Positions 8,475-17,567 are shown, numbered from the stretch's first letter. The stretch is DNA of 64,000 bases from Luteococcus sanguinis (GCF_039527675.1 NZ_BAAAKI010000012.1:62001-126000); one strand, 5' to 3'. Made by a program: numbers and translations. The notes: a model not told the origin generated them from the letters alone.

Positions 8475-9385
8475 AGCCTCAACTGGGCCAGTGCATTGCG
8501 TTCGATCTGGCGCACGCGCTCGGCGGTGATCCCCCAGACGGCGCCGATGTCGGCGAGCTTCGCCTGGCGTCCGTCGAGCAGGCCGTAGCGACGACGGACG
8601 ACGTCTGCGGAGCGCTCGTCGAGGTTCTCCAGCAGGTCGTCGAGCACCTTGCGCTCCTCGGCGTCCAGCACCATCTCGTCGGGGCCGGGGGAGGTCTCGC
8701 GGGCAATCAGGTCGCCGAGCGAGGTGTCGCCGTTCTCTTCGACGGGGGCGTCCAGGGAGACGTGTTCGCGGCCGAAGCGGATCAGCTCGACCACCTTCTC
8801 CTGCTCCATCCCCATCTCTTCGGCGATCTCGGCCAGTTCGGGCTCGCGGCCCAGCTTGCGCTCGAGGTTTCGGCGGGCGGACGAGATCTGGTTCACCTGC
8901 TCGGCCACGTGCACGGGCAGACGGACGATGCGTCCCTGCTGCGCGATGCCGCGGCTGATGGCCTGACGCACCCACCAGGTCGCATAGGTCGAGAACTTGA
9001 AGCCCTTGGTGTAGTCGAACTTCTCCACGGCGCGGATCAGCCCCGTGTTGCCCTCCTGCACCAGGTCGAGCAGGGGCATCTGTGCGCGGCCGTACTTGCG
9101 GGCCACCGACACCACCAGGCGCAGGTTGGCCTGCGTGAAGCGCGTCATGGCGGCCTCGCCCTGATCCCGAATCGCCTCGAACTCCTCACGGCTGGCCTTC
9201 GAGGTGCTCGTCACCTCACCGGCGAGCACGGCCTGGGCGTAGAGGCCCGCCTCGATCCGGCGGGCCAGTTCGACCTCATCCTCGGCATTGAGCAGGGGTG
9301 TCTTGGCGATGGCGTCCAGGTAGAGCCCGACGGAGTCCTTGCCGTCAATGCCCTCACCGCTGCGAACGCGTGTCTTGCTGTCCAT
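8465..9385 (-). CDS. sigB: RNA polymerase sigma factor, RpoD family group 2 (SigB/HrdB-like)
   Basis: 306 aa. Contains region 1.2 (DSVGLYLDAIAKTPLLNAEDEVELARRIEAG), the region 2 core (ANLRLVVSVARKY, LDLVQEGNTGLIRAVEKFDYTKG split by the -10-reading helix FSTYATWWVRQAI), region 3 and the region 4 helix-turn-helix (LADIGAVWGITAERVRQIE). It lacks the long Lys/Ala-rich N-terminus of the principal sigma factor at 11842, as expected for a SigB-like general stress or alternative primary-like factor. I start at ATG 9385 because GAAAGG lies 8 nt upstream; a GTG three codons earlier is possible. Having sigA and sigB within 3 kb resembles the mycobacterial sigA/sigB neighbourhood. Confidence 0.9.
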   Translation of the reverse strand: MDSKTRVRSGEGIDGKDSVGLYLDAIAKTPLLNAEDEVELARRIEAGLYAQAVLAGEVTSTSKASREEFEAIRDQGEAAMTRFTQANLRLVVSVARKYGRAQMPLLDLVQEGNTGLIRAVEKFDYTKGFKFSTYATWWVRQAISRGIAQQGRIVRLPVHVAEQVNQISSARRNLERKLGREPELAEIAEEMGMEQEKVVELIRFGREHVSLDAPVEENGDTSLGDLIARETSPGPDEMVLDAEERKVLDDLLENLDERSADVVRRRYGLLDGRQAKLADIGAVWGITAERVRQIERNALAQLRLAA

Positions 9386-9490
9386 GTGATGCACCTTTCG
9401 CGATCAGTCACCGGCACAACGCGCGAGACCGCCCGATCTATCCACGTCCGGGGACTTTTCTCGGCGGAATCTGCTGTGGGCGGAAAACCA

Positions 9491-9526
9491 CGACCGTGGT
9501 CATACCCGGGGGCACGACCACGGTCG
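9491..9526 (-). terminator. Intrinsic terminator of the oligopeptidase B gene
   Basis: A perfect 11-bp inverted repeat (CGACCGTGGTC, 9491-9501, with 9516-9526) and a 14-nt loop begin 27 nt after the oligopeptidase stop. Read on the minus strand the stem is followed by TGGTTTTCC, a short T-run. Confidence 0.65.
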
Positions 9527-9552
9527 CAGGGCCACATCTGCTCGGGTGGGGC

Positions 9553-11682
9553 TCAGCCGACCTCGGGCACGATCTGGTCGATGATCCACGCCAGCTCGAA
9601 GGCCCTTTCGCGCCACGAGTCGTAACGTCCGGAAACCCCGGCGTGACCGGCCACCATCTCGGTGCGCAGCAGGATTTCGCGGCCGGGTGTGGGCTCGACG
9701 GTCTCGCGCAGCTTCGCCACCCACTTGGCAGGTTCGGTGAAGAAGACCCGGGTGTCATTGAGGCTGGTGGTGGCGAGGATCGCGGGGTAGGGGCGTGAGG
9801 TGATGTTCTCGTACGGCGTGTACGACTTCATGCAGCGGTAGACCTGCTCGTCCTCGATCGGGTTGCCCCACTCCTCCCACTCGCCCACGGTCAAGGGCAG
9901 CTCGGGCTTCAGGATCGTGTTGAGGGCGTCGACGAACGGAACCCCGGCGTGGACGGCGCGGAACAGTTCCGGCGCGAGGTTGGTGATCGCACCCATCAGC
10001 AGGCCACCGGCGCTGCGTCCCTCGGCGGCGAGGCGGTCGGGCGAGGTCCAGCCCTGGTCGACCAGGTGCCGGGCGCAGGCGACGAAGTCACCGAAGGTGT
10101 TCGGCTTGGCCAACTGCTTGCCGTCGTCATACCAGGCCCGCCCCAGTTCCCCACCGCCGCGGACATGGGCGATGGCGAAGACGATGCCCCGGTCGAGCAG
10201 CGAGAGCCGCGAGATGACGAAGGCGGGCGGGATGGAGACCTCGTAGGAGCCGTAGCCATACAGCAGCAGCGGCGCCTTGCCGTCGGGGGCGACGTCCTTG
10301 TGGTGCACCAGTGAGATCGGAACCTTGGTGCCGTCCTCCGCGGTCGCCCACAGCCTCAGCTGGCGGTAGTCCTCGGGGCGGTAGGCGCCATGGGTGGGGT
10401 GGTCGAGCACAGGGGTCTGCTTGACCACGGTGGTGCCGCCGGAAGCCAGGTCGAGGTCAAGCACCGAGGCCGGGGTCACCAGTGAGGTGTAGGAGAGCCG
10501 CACCGTGCTGGCCTCCCAGAGGTGTTCAGACCACGCGTCGACTTCATGCACCTCCCCGTCGAAACTGGTCCATCTGGGCGTGGAGACGCTGCCGTCCCCG
10601 CCACGCTCGAGCACGGCCACGGCAGCCAGCCCGTCCCGGCGGCCGGTGAGGACGAGGTGGTGGGCATATGCGTCGACCGACTCGAGGCGCACACCCGGGG
10701 CAGCGGGGACGATGGTTGTCCACTGTTCGCGGCTTGTCGACGCCAGCGGGGCGGTCGCGAGCTCGTGGTCAGGATCATTCGCATCGTGCAGGATGAACAA
10801 CTCCTCGCCCGCCACCTCGACCGAGTACTCGATGCCCTCGGTCCGTCCCGCGACGCTGCGCGGCGTGCCGGTCGGGTCGCTCGTCGGTAGCAGCCAGACC
10901 TCGCTGGTCAGTTTCGATCCGGCCACGAACAGCAGCTGGCTGCGGTCGCGGGAGACGTCGACGCCGAGCCAGAAGCGCTCGTCCGGCTCGGTGATGACCA
11001 GGACGTCGGCCTCGGGATCGGTTCCCAGTTCGTGGCGCCAGACCTGGTACGGGCGCCAGGCCTCGTCGCAACGGGAGTAGAACAGGTGCCGGTCGCCACC
11101 CCAGGTCACGCCATGGACGATCCCGCTCTGGACCGGCCCGAAGTCCTCACCGGTGGCGAGGTCGCGGACGAAAAGGCTGAACCGCTCGTCGCCGGCGTGG
11201 TCCACCGACCAGGCCAGCAGACGTCCGTCGGGGGAGACCGACAAAGCGCCCAAGGAGAAGAACTCGTGTCCTGCCGCCTCGGCGTTCCCGTCCAGCAACA
11301 CCTGCTCACGATCACCGACCGAGTCGGGGTCGGGGCGGCGGCCGTCAGCGTCGGGTACGCGGCAGAAGATGGGGTAGTCCGAGCCTTCGACCGTGCGTGA
11401 GTAGTACCACCAGCGATCGCCGCCGGTGTGCTCGTCGAGCGCAGGCACGGACAGGTCGGTCTGCTGGGTGCGAGCGGAGATGTCGGCGAAGATGGCTTCG
11501 CGCAGGGTTTCCAGGTGGGCGGTGCGATCTTCGGTGAAGGCATTCTCGGCCTCCAGGTGCGCCACCACCCGTGGGTCATCCTTGTCCCGCAGCCACTCGT
11601 AGTCATCCACGAACTCGTCCCCGTGGAACTGGCGGACGACGGGGTGCTTCTCGGCGGTCGGGGGGAGCATTTCTGGGGACAT
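9553..11682 (-). CDS. ptrB: Oligopeptidase B-type serine peptidase (S9A, protease II)
   Basis: 709 aa. The N-terminal beta-propeller (about 70-400) and C-terminal alpha/beta-hydrolase domain are in the standard order. The catalytic triad is recognisable: Ser about 557 in GRSAGG, Asp about 643 in LNDTRV, and His about 680 in GHAGVSGRYD; the last motif is characteristic of protease II. The enzyme cleaves short peptides after basic residues and is cytoplasmic, with no signal peptide visible. The start ATG has TAGGCT 7 nt upstream (11690-11695, minus strand), indicating a leaderless transcript. It is divergent from sigA and followed by a terminator hairpin at 9491-9526. Confidence 0.92.
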   Translation of the reverse strand: MSPEMLPPTAEKHPVVRQFHGDEFVDDYEWLRDKDDPRVVAHLEAENAFTEDRTAHLETLREAIFADISARTQQTDLSVPALDEHTGGDRWWYYSRTVEGSDYPIFCRVPDADGRRPDPDSVGDREQVLLDGNAEAAGHEFFSLGALSVSPDGRLLAWSVDHAGDERFSLFVRDLATGEDFGPVQSGIVHGVTWGGDRHLFYSRCDEAWRPYQVWRHELGTDPEADVLVITEPDERFWLGVDVSRDRSQLLFVAGSKLTSEVWLLPTSDPTGTPRSVAGRTEGIEYSVEVAGEELFILHDANDPDHELATAPLASTSREQWTTIVPAAPGVRLESVDAYAHHLVLTGRRDGLAAVAVLERGGDGSVSTPRWTSFDGEVHEVDAWSEHLWEASTVRLSYTSLVTPASVLDLDLASGGTTVVKQTPVLDHPTHGAYRPEDYRQLRLWATAEDGTKVPISLVHHKDVAPDGKAPLLLYGYGSYEVSIPPAFVISRLSLLDRGIVFAIAHVRGGGELGRAWYDDGKQLAKPNTFGDFVACARHLVDQGWTSPDRLAAEGRSAGGLLMGAITNLAPELFRAVHAGVPFVDALNTILKPELPLTVGEWEEWGNPIEDEQVYRCMKSYTPYENITSRPYPAILATTSLNDTRVFFTEPAKWVAKLRETVEPTPGREILLRTEMVAGHAGVSGRYDSWRERAFELAWIIDQIVPEVG

Positions 11683-11689
11683 GGGGGCC

Positions 11690-11695
11690 AGCCTA
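11690..11695 (-). promoter_or_regulatory. -10 hexamer for ptrB, leaderless
   Basis: TAGGCT on the minus strand ends 7 nt before the ATG at 11682. Confidence 0.5.
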
Positions 11696-11727
11696 GGTCA
11701 GTGTGGGCCAGCTCCCGTGCCCGTGGT

Positions 11728-11756
11728 TTGGGTTGGGGGAGTGTGCGTGACAAGAT
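11728..11756 (+). promoter_or_regulatory. Candidate sigA promoter (-35/-10)
   Basis: TTGGGT (11728-11733) and CAAGAT (11751-11756) are separated by 17 nt. This would give a leader of about 80 nt before the GTG at 11842, which has a Shine-Dalgarno. Confidence 0.35.
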
Positions 11757-11841
11757 GGCGACGGAAGAGCCCTTGACTTTCGCTCACCTGAGCACGCCCT
11801 GCGCCCGGGTTTCCCGCCCGCGGACTCCGGAAGGATCGTTT

Positions 11842-13239
11842 GTGACGTCCCGCAACATCGACCAGGCCACCCCCGAGGCCGACGAGGTCACGACGCCGGT
11901 CAAGAAGACGGCCACCAAGAAGGCTGCGCCCCGCAAGAGCGCAGCCAAGGCTGCCGAGCCCAACACGGCGGCAGCGGCCGCGCCCCGCAAGCGCACCACC
12001 AAGACCGCCGCCAGCAAGACCGCCGCTTCGAAGTCGACGGCGGCCAAGACCGCGGTGGCGAAGGCTGCCACTGACGGCCCGGCCGAGCAGCTCACTGTCG
12101 AGGAGGTCGTCTCCAAGACGATCGAGGTGCAGGTCAAGCGTGAGGGTGACGAGGTCGTGCTCACCGTGGGCGGCAAGAAGCGCTCCCTTGACGACGTGGA
12201 CGAGGGCGAGTTCAAGCCCGAGGAGACCGCCAAGGAGGAGAAGGAGCTCGTCGAGGAGACCCAGGGCTTCGTCGTCTCCGACGCCGACGACACCGACGAG
12301 CCCGAGCAGCAGGTCATGGTGGCCGGTGCCACCGCAGACCCGGTCAAGGACTACCTGAAGCAGATCGGCAAGGTTGCGCTGCTGAACGCCGTGATGGAGG
12401 TCGAGCTCGCCAAGCGGATCGAGGCCGGTCTGTTTGCTGACGAGCAGCTCAACGACCCCTCGGTCAATGTTTCGGACGAGGACTTGGGTGACTACGAGTG
12501 GATCGCCGAGGATGGCCGCCGCGCGAAGAACCACCTGCTGGAGGCCAACCTGCGACTGGTCGTCTCGTTGGCCAAGCGGTACACCGGTCGCGGCATGCTC
12601 TTCCTCGACCTGATCCAGGAGGGCAACCTGGGCTTGATCCGTGCGGTCGAGAAGTTCGACTACACCAAGGGCTACAAGTTCTCGACCTACGCCACCTGGT
12701 GGATCAAGCAGGCCATCACCCGTGCCATGGCCGACCAGGCCCGCACCATCCGCATCCCCGTGCACATGGTCGAGGTCATCAACAAGCTCGCCCGAGTGCA
12801 GCGCCAGATGCTGCAGGACCTCGGCCGCGAACCCACGCCCGAAGAGCTCGCCAAGGAGCTCGACATGACGCCCGAGAAGGTCGTCGAGGTGCAGAAGTAC
12901 GGCCGCGAACCGATCTCCCTGCACACGCCGCTGGGCGAGGACGGCGACTCCGAGTTCGGCGACCTGATCGAGGACTCCGAGGCCATCGTCCCGGCAGACG
13001 CGGTGAATTTCACCCTCCTGCAGGAGCAGTTGCACGACGTCCTCGACACCCTCAGTGAGCGTGAGGCCGGCGTCGTCAGCATGCGCTTCGGCCTGACCGA
13101 CGGCCAGCCCAAGACGCTGGACGAGATCGGCAAGGTCTACGGCGTCACCCGTGAGCGCATCCGCCAGATCGAGAGCAAGACGATGAGCAAGCTGCGTCAC
13201 CCCTCGCGCTCGCAGGTGCTGCGCGACTACCTGGACTGA
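11842..13239 (+). CDS. sigA: Principal RNA polymerase sigma factor (RpoD/SigA)
   Basis: 465 aa. The first about 85 residues are a histone-like Ala/Lys/Thr-rich tail, and an acidic region follows at about 95-150; both are typical of actinobacterial SigA. Then come region 1.2 (DPVKDYLKQIGKVALLNAVMEVELAKRIEAG), region 2 (GRGMLFLDLIQEGNLGLIRA and FSTYATWWIKQAITRAMADQ), region 3 and region 4 (LDEIGKVYGVTRERIRQIE). It directs core polymerase to housekeeping promoters. The frame is open far upstream; I choose GTG 11842 because GGAAGGA lies 6 nt before it and the product begins as expected (MTSRNIDQ). A strong hairpin follows the stop. Confidence 0.95.
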   Translation: MTSRNIDQATPEADEVTTPVKKTATKKAAPRKSAAKAAEPNTAAAAAPRKRTTKTAASKTAASKSTAAKTAVAKAATDGPAEQLTVEEVVSKTIEVQVKREGDEVVLTVGGKKRSLDDVDEGEFKPEETAKEEKELVEETQGFVVSDADDTDEPEQQVMVAGATADPVKDYLKQIGKVALLNAVMEVELAKRIEAGLFADEQLNDPSVNVSDEDLGDYEWIAEDGRRAKNHLLEANLRLVVSLAKRYTGRGMLFLDLIQEGNLGLIRAVEKFDYTKGYKFSTYATWWIKQAITRAMADQARTIRIPVHMVEVINKLARVQRQMLQDLGREPTPEELAKELDMTPEKVVEVQKYGREPISLHTPLGEDGDSEFGDLIEDSEAIVPADAVNFTLLQEQLHDVLDTLSEREAGVVSMRFGLTDGQPKTLDEIGKVYGVTRERIRQIESKTMSKLRHPSRSQVLRDYLD

Positions 13240-13255
13240 GTCGCTGGAAGCAACG

Positions 13256-13289
13256 ACGAACGGCCGGGCCCCGGGGCGCGGCCGTTCGT
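13256..13289 (+). terminator. Terminator-like hairpin after sigA
   Basis: Arms ACGAACGGCC (13256-13265) and GGCCGTTCGT (13280-13289) pair perfectly, with one more G-C pair inside and a GC-rich loop. It starts 17 nt after the stop. No T-run follows. Confidence 0.6.
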
Positions 13290-13360
13290 GCGTCAACGGG
13301 CTGGTCAGCAACCATGCCACGGTGTCCGGGAAAGGGTTTGGCGGCGGCTCTGGGCGGCCC

Positions 13361-13366
13361 TATCCT
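13361..13366 (+). promoter_or_regulatory. -10 hexamer for the GNAT gene
   Basis: TATCCT lies 42 nt before the ATG at 13409, giving a leader of about 36 nt that includes GGAAGGA. Confidence 0.45.
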
Positions 13367-13408
13367 GTGCGAGGCCCGAATGGATTGGGCGATGGAAGGA
13401 CGACGCAG

Positions 13409-13903
13409 ATGGCACTGGTGATCAAGCAGGCGAACTACGCCCACCTTGACGCGATGGCTCACATGGAGGCGCGTGCTTGGCGCGAGAGCTACCAAGGACT
13501 GCTCGGCCCCAGCATCTTCGACGACCTGGATGCCAGCGTCGTGGACAACACCTCCCACTGGGCCGAACTGATGCAACAGGGCCACTATTTCTGGATCGTC
13601 ACCGAGGACGACGGCCGCGTGTTGGGCATCGCCCACGCCGGGCCGCCGCGCGACGACGACGCGCCCCAGCCGCTCGAGCTGACCACCATGTACCTGCTCG
13701 AGGAGGCGAAGGGAACCGGCGTCGGTTCAGCCCTGCTGAAGACCGCCATCGGCGACTCGCCGGCCTACCTGTGGGTGCTCGAGGGCAACGACCGCGCCAT
13801 CGCCTTCTACACCAAGGAGGGCTTCGAGCTCGATGGGCTCACCCGCATCCCCGAGTCGATGAAGGGCGCCCGCGAACTGCGCATGGTGCGCGCCGCGGAG
13901 TAG
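13409..13903 (+). CDS. GNAT-family N-acetyltransferase
   Basis: 164 aa. The GNAT acetyl-CoA-binding motif A is visible as MYLLEEAKGTGVGSALLKTA (Q/R-x-x-G-x-G/A form: KGTGVG), followed by motif B with WVLEGNDRAIAFYTKEGFE. The N-terminus (IKQANYAHLDAMAHMEARAWRESYQGLL) resembles GNATs that act on amino groups of small molecules or peptides. The substrate cannot be inferred. The ATG is chosen for GGAAGGA about 10 nt upstream; the frame is open further upstream without a good signal. The gene lies between sigA and a convergent FUSC-family gene. Confidence 0.85.
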   Translation: MALVIKQANYAHLDAMAHMEARAWRESYQGLLGPSIFDDLDASVVDNTSHWAELMQQGHYFWIVTEDDGRVLGIAHAGPPRDDDAPQPLELTTMYLLEEAKGTGVGSALLKTAIGDSPAYLWVLEGNDRAIAFYTKEGFELDGLTRIPESMKGARELRMVRAAE

Positions 13904-13959
13904 TTCCAGTGGGCCGGCTCAGGTAGCCAACGCGACCTGGCGGCCTTCCCGCTGGCCGG

Positions 13960-15390
13960 CTACTGGTCGTCCGGCAGCGTGGGCGTCGGGTACGACCGCG
14001 CGATGCCGGTCGGGTCGACGACCGGCGCGCTGATCCGCGGGATCGGCTGGGTGATCTCGGTGTCGTGCATGAAGTCCGCGGTGGTGGCCGTGCGGGCGAG
14101 GTTCGCGGCCGTCTGGGGACGAAGGGCCTGGCGACGGCGCATCCGCCGCAACCGGTAGCGGTCCAGCTGGGTGGTGCGCGGGCCGATGTGTGACTCGGGC
14201 AGGCTGCGTCCCAGCTGGGAGACCTTCCAGCGGTGCCGCACCCGCTGACGCGCGTCCAGGTCGACCTGGGCGAGCATCTGGTCCACCGCCGCCAGCAGCG
14301 AACCCCGGATCATCCACTGGTCGCGGAAGGTGTCGTCGCTCTCCATCAGGTGGCGCAGGTCGGCGCGCGCGTCACGGACGGCGCGATAGTTGCGGGAGAA
14401 GACGGCCTGGGCGTCGGTCTCGTTGCCGATTGCCTCGGCCTCCACCATCTGGCCGAAGGCGGCCAGACAACTGCCCAGGTCGCGCATCACCTGGGCCAAC
14501 GAGTGCTGAACCTGCGAGTTGAACCAGTCGTGGCCATCCGCATCGTCCTCGTCCGGCGCCTGCCGCAACAGCGTCAGCAGCACGCCGCGCAACGAGATCA
14601 GGCAGTGCTCCAGTGAGTCCAGACCCGAGCTGAGGATGGGTGAGACATCCGCGGTGCCGGTGGCGCGCGTGTTGAACCGGCGCACCTCCGACAGGGACGA
14701 GATGCGCTGCCGCGCCAGGTCCACCGACTTGTTGATCTCGCTCGACTTCGCCAGCCAGCCCTCGATCATCTGGCGGGTCGCAGTGCTCTCGTTCAGTTCG
14801 TGCGCGGCACGGTAGAGAAGTTCGCGTTGTTTGTCCGCCACCTGCCGGACGCTGGCAGCGACCGACCGGTAGGGGATGGCGGGCGGCACCACGAGCGGGA
14901 AGACGATGCCGACGAAGGTGCCGATCAAGGTGGCGAACAGACGCTTCTCCGCGGCGACGTCGGCACCGACGGCACCCAGGATCAGCATCGCCGAGATGGG
15001 CACCTCCAGTACGTTGTCGCCCAGGCGCAGCAGTTTGGCCACCACGAGTGCGGTGAAGATGACCAGCCCCAGGCTCCACCAGTGCATCCCGAAGTGCTGG
15101 GAGACCACGATGGCCATCCCGACGCCCGTCCCGACCGCGACGACGCGCAGCAGGCCGGTCTTCAGCGAGGTGGTGGCGCTGGCCTGCATCACCAGCAACG
15201 ACGTCAGGGCCGCGGTCAGGTCGACGGTGCCGGGTAGCAGTTTGCGGGCCAGCAGGTGCGCGAGCACCGCGACCAGCGCCATCCGCAAGTTGTTCCCGAG
15301 CAGGGGAAGAGCCCGGGCCCACACCCCTCGCATCGTGTCGGGGTGGCCCGGCCAGACGGCCTCCAGGAGGCGTGCAAGCAGCGGCTTCAT
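13960..15390 (-). CDS. FUSC-family membrane protein (aromatic acid exporter-like)
   Basis: 476 aa. The N-terminal half (residues about 20-165) has five or six hydrophobic segments, among them LTSLLVMQASATTSLKTGLLRVVAVGTGVGMAIVV and VPISAMLILGAVGADVAAEKRL, the pattern of the FUSC/ArAE (DUF939-like) family. The C-terminal half (about 180-476) is a long, charged, largely helical cytoplasmic region. Homologues are fusaric-acid or hydroxybenzoate efflux components, but most actinobacterial members are uncharacterised. The long open frame extends upstream of the ATG at 15390, but this ATG is preceded by TAGACT 10 nt away. It is divergent from the glutathionyl-hydroquinone reductase-like gene (84 bp apart), so the two may share regulation. 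Confidence 0.75.
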   Translation of the reverse strand: MKPLLARLLEAVWPGHPDTMRGVWARALPLLGNNLRMALVAVLAHLLARKLLPGTVDLTAALTSLLVMQASATTSLKTGLLRVVAVGTGVGMAIVVSQHFGMHWWSLGLVIFTALVVAKLLRLGDNVLEVPISAMLILGAVGADVAAEKRLFATLIGTFVGIVFPLVVPPAIPYRSVAASVRQVADKQRELLYRAAHELNESTATRQMIEGWLAKSSEINKSVDLARQRISSLSEVRRFNTRATGTADVSPILSSGLDSLEHCLISLRGVLLTLLRQAPDEDDADGHDWFNSQVQHSLAQVMRDLGSCLAAFGQMVEAEAIGNETDAQAVFSRNYRAVRDARADLRHLMESDDTFRDQWMIRGSLLAAVDQMLAQVDLDARQRVRHRWKVSQLGRSLPESHIGPRTTQLDRYRLRRMRRRQALRPQTAANLARTATTADFMHDTEITQPIPRISAPVVDPTGIARSYPTPTLPDDQ

Positions 15391-15400
15391 GACGCTGCCC

Positions 15401-15406
15401 AGTCTA
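15401..15406 (-). promoter_or_regulatory. -10 hexamer for the FUSC-family gene
   Basis: TAGACT on the minus strand ends 10 nt before the ATG at 15390, leaving a leader of a few nucleotides at most. Confidence 0.45.
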
Positions 15407-15462
15407 GGTTTCCCAACTGGGTGGGGCCTGTGGACCACCAAGGCAGGTCCGGTGCGCCGAGC

Positions 15463-15468
15463 TAGTCT
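15463..15468 (+). promoter_or_regulatory. -10 hexamer for the GST-like gene, leaderless
   Basis: TAGTCT ends 6 nt before the ATG at 15475. Confidence 0.55.
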
Positions 15469-15474
15469 CATTGA

Positions 15475-16530
15475 ATGAGCAACGACATGAATGGGACGGA
15501 CATGGGCACCGAGCAGGCTACGGGCGGCGTCTACTCCAGCAAGGGCAAGGAGTACCAGCGCGACAGCCGCTACATCACCACCCGGATCACGGCCGAGGTG
15601 GCTGCCGGTGAAGACGCTGTCATGGTCGAGCCCGGACGCTTCCGGTTGGTCGCAGCCCGCGCCTGCCCATGGGCGAACCGGGCGATCATCGTCCGTCGGT
15701 TGCTGGGGCTGGAGGACGCGATCAGCCTCGGCACGCCCGGGCCGACCCACGACGCAGACTCCTGGACCTTCGACCTCGACCCCGGCGGCGTTGACCCCGT
15801 ACTGGGCATCCACAAGCTCAAGGACGCCTTCCTGGCCCGCGACCCGCACTACAGCCGCGGCGTCACCGTCCCCGCGATCGTCGACACCACCACCGGCGCC
15901 GTGGTCACCAATGACTTCGCCCAGATCACGCTCGACTTGTCGAGTGAGTGGAAGCGGTACCACCGCGAGGGAGCCCCAGACCTCTACCCCGAGGCGCTGC
16001 GCGCCGAGATGGACGAGGTGATGCAGCGCATCTACACCGAGGTCAACAATGGCGTCTACCGGTGTGGTTTCGCCGGAACGCAGGAGGCCTACGACGCCGC
16101 CTACGACCGGCTGTGGACCGCGCTCGACTGGTTGGAGGAGCGGCTGGCCAGCCAGCGCTACCTGATGGGGGAGTCGATCACCGAGGCTGACGTCCGGCTG
16201 TTCACCACGCTGGTGCGCTTCGACGCCGTCTACCACGGCCACTTCAAGTGCAACCGGAACAAGCTCACCGAGATGCCCGTGCTATGGGCCTACGCCCGCG
16301 ACCTCTACCAGACCCCCGGCTTCGGCGACACCATCGACTTCGAGCAGATCAAGGCGCACTACTACGTCGTCCACACCGACCTGAACCCGCTGTCGATCAT
16401 CCCCAAGGGCCCCGACCTGTCGGGGTGGCTGACGCCGCACGGACGTGAGGCCCTGGGCGGACGCCCATTCGGTGACGGCACTGCCCCCGGCCCGGTCCGC
16501 GCTGGTGAACAGTCACCGCACACCCTGTGA
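15475..16530 (+). CDS. Glutathionyl-hydroquinone reductase-like protein (YqjG/ECM4 family, Xi-class GST fold)
   Basis: 351 aa, the length of YqjG-type enzymes. The hallmark Cys-Pro-Trp-Ala motif is at residues 64-67 (AARACPWANRAIIVRRLLGLE). The C-terminal helical GST domain follows with TEADVRLFTTLVRFDAVYHGHFKCN, also a family hallmark. Family members reduce glutathionyl-(hydro)quinones through the catalytic Cys. Most actinobacteria make mycothiol rather than glutathione, so the physiological thiol is probably mycothiol; that is inference. It is divergent from the FUSC-type exporter, which would fit a detoxification pair for phenolic compounds. The YdcZ-type transporter follows 7 nt downstream. 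Confidence 0.88.
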   Translation: MSNDMNGTDMGTEQATGGVYSSKGKEYQRDSRYITTRITAEVAAGEDAVMVEPGRFRLVAARACPWANRAIIVRRLLGLEDAISLGTPGPTHDADSWTFDLDPGGVDPVLGIHKLKDAFLARDPHYSRGVTVPAIVDTTTGAVVTNDFAQITLDLSSEWKRYHREGAPDLYPEALRAEMDEVMQRIYTEVNNGVYRCGFAGTQEAYDAAYDRLWTALDWLEERLASQRYLMGESITEADVRLFTTLVRFDAVYHGHFKCNRNKLTEMPVLWAYARDLYQTPGFGDTIDFEQIKAHYYVVHTDLNPLSIIPKGPDLSGWLTPHGREALGGRPFGDGTAPGPVRAGEQSPHTL

Positions 16531-16537
16531 TGCGAGG

Positions 16538-17539
16538 ATGACCACCTCGTCGTCAACCAAGGAGCAGGCGCGCGGGAGATCCGGGAAAGGTCACCCCCAG
16601 CATCCGCTGCCGCTGCTGGCCGCGGCAGTGGCCGGTGCCGCCATGGCCGTGCAGGCCAGGGCGAACGGCGCGCTGGCAGCGCATCTGGGATCTGCGCCGT
16701 GGGCGGCCCTGTGGAGCTTCGGTTCGGGGTTGATGGTGCTGACCTGTGGCCTGTTGCTGCTGCCGCGATCGCGGGGAGGCCTTCGCCAGGTGGGCGTCGC
16801 ATTGCGCGCCCAGCACCTGCGGTGGTGGGAGGTGTTGGGCGGTCTGGGCGGTGCCTTCTTCATTGCGGTCCAGTCCTTCGCCGTGCCCCAGACGGGCGTA
16901 GCCCTTTTCACCATCGCCCTCGTCGGCGGACAGACCGCGAGCTCGCTGATGGTCGACCGGCTGGGCCTGGGACCGGCGGGAATCTCCCCATTGAGCGCTG
17001 GGCGGGTGCTGGCTGCTCTCGCCACCCTCGGGGGCGTATCCGTCGCCTCCATGTCCCGCAGTTCGGGCGCCGATCACGGCGTTGCGCTGCTGGCCATCGC
17101 TCTCACCATCCTCGCGGGTGGCGCGATGGCGGTGCAGCAGGCCATCAACGGCAAGCTGAACGTGGCATCGAAGGACGTGATCGCCACCACCTTCGTGAAC
17201 TTCGCGTGGGGCACGCTGGCCCTGGGCCTGTGGGGAGGAGGCCTGCTGGCATCCGGTCGGGTGGGTGTGCCCGAGCTCGGTCATGTGCCCTGGTGGTCCC
17301 TGGTCGGGGGGCTGATCGGGGTCGGCTACGTGGCAGCCATGGCTGCGCTCGTTCGAAGCCTGGGTGTGCTCGTGGCTGCGCTGCTGTCCTTGGCCGGCCA
17401 GCTGGTCATGGCCGTCGTCATCGACGTCGTCACCGGCTCCGCGCCGGTCACGGGAAGCCTCCTGCTGGGCGTGCTGACCACGCTGGCTGCCGCCGCGATG
17501 GCAGGCCTGGCCACTCGGGGTTCCCGCGTCTCGGAATAG
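16538..17539 (+). CDS. DMT-superfamily transporter, DUF606/YdcZ type
   Basis: 333 aa with about ten hydrophobic helices arranged as two homologous halves. Each half opens with the same signature: LAAAVAGAAMAVQARANGALA (residues about 22 on) and LTILAGGAMAVQQAINGKL (about 190 on). This internal duplication is the mark of the DUF606 (YdcZ) family in the drug/metabolite transporter superfamily. The substrate is unknown. The ATG is chosen over upstream in-frame starts because GAGG precedes it and the earlier frame overlaps the GST-like gene. The 7-nt gap suggests co-transcription with that gene. Confidence 0.8.
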   Translation: MTTSSSTKEQARGRSGKGHPQHPLPLLAAAVAGAAMAVQARANGALAAHLGSAPWAALWSFGSGLMVLTCGLLLLPRSRGGLRQVGVALRAQHLRWWEVLGGLGGAFFIAVQSFAVPQTGVALFTIALVGGQTASSLMVDRLGLGPAGISPLSAGRVLAALATLGGVSVASMSRSSGADHGVALLAIALTILAGGAMAVQQAINGKLNVASKDVIATTFVNFAWGTLALGLWGGGLLASGRVGVPELGHVPWWSLVGGLIGVGYVAAMAALVRSLGVLVAALLSLAGQLVMAVVIDVVTGSAPVTGSLLLGVLTTLAAAAMAGLATRGSRVSE

Positions 17540-17567
17540 ACGCGTCCCACCACAGGGTTGAGCAACC

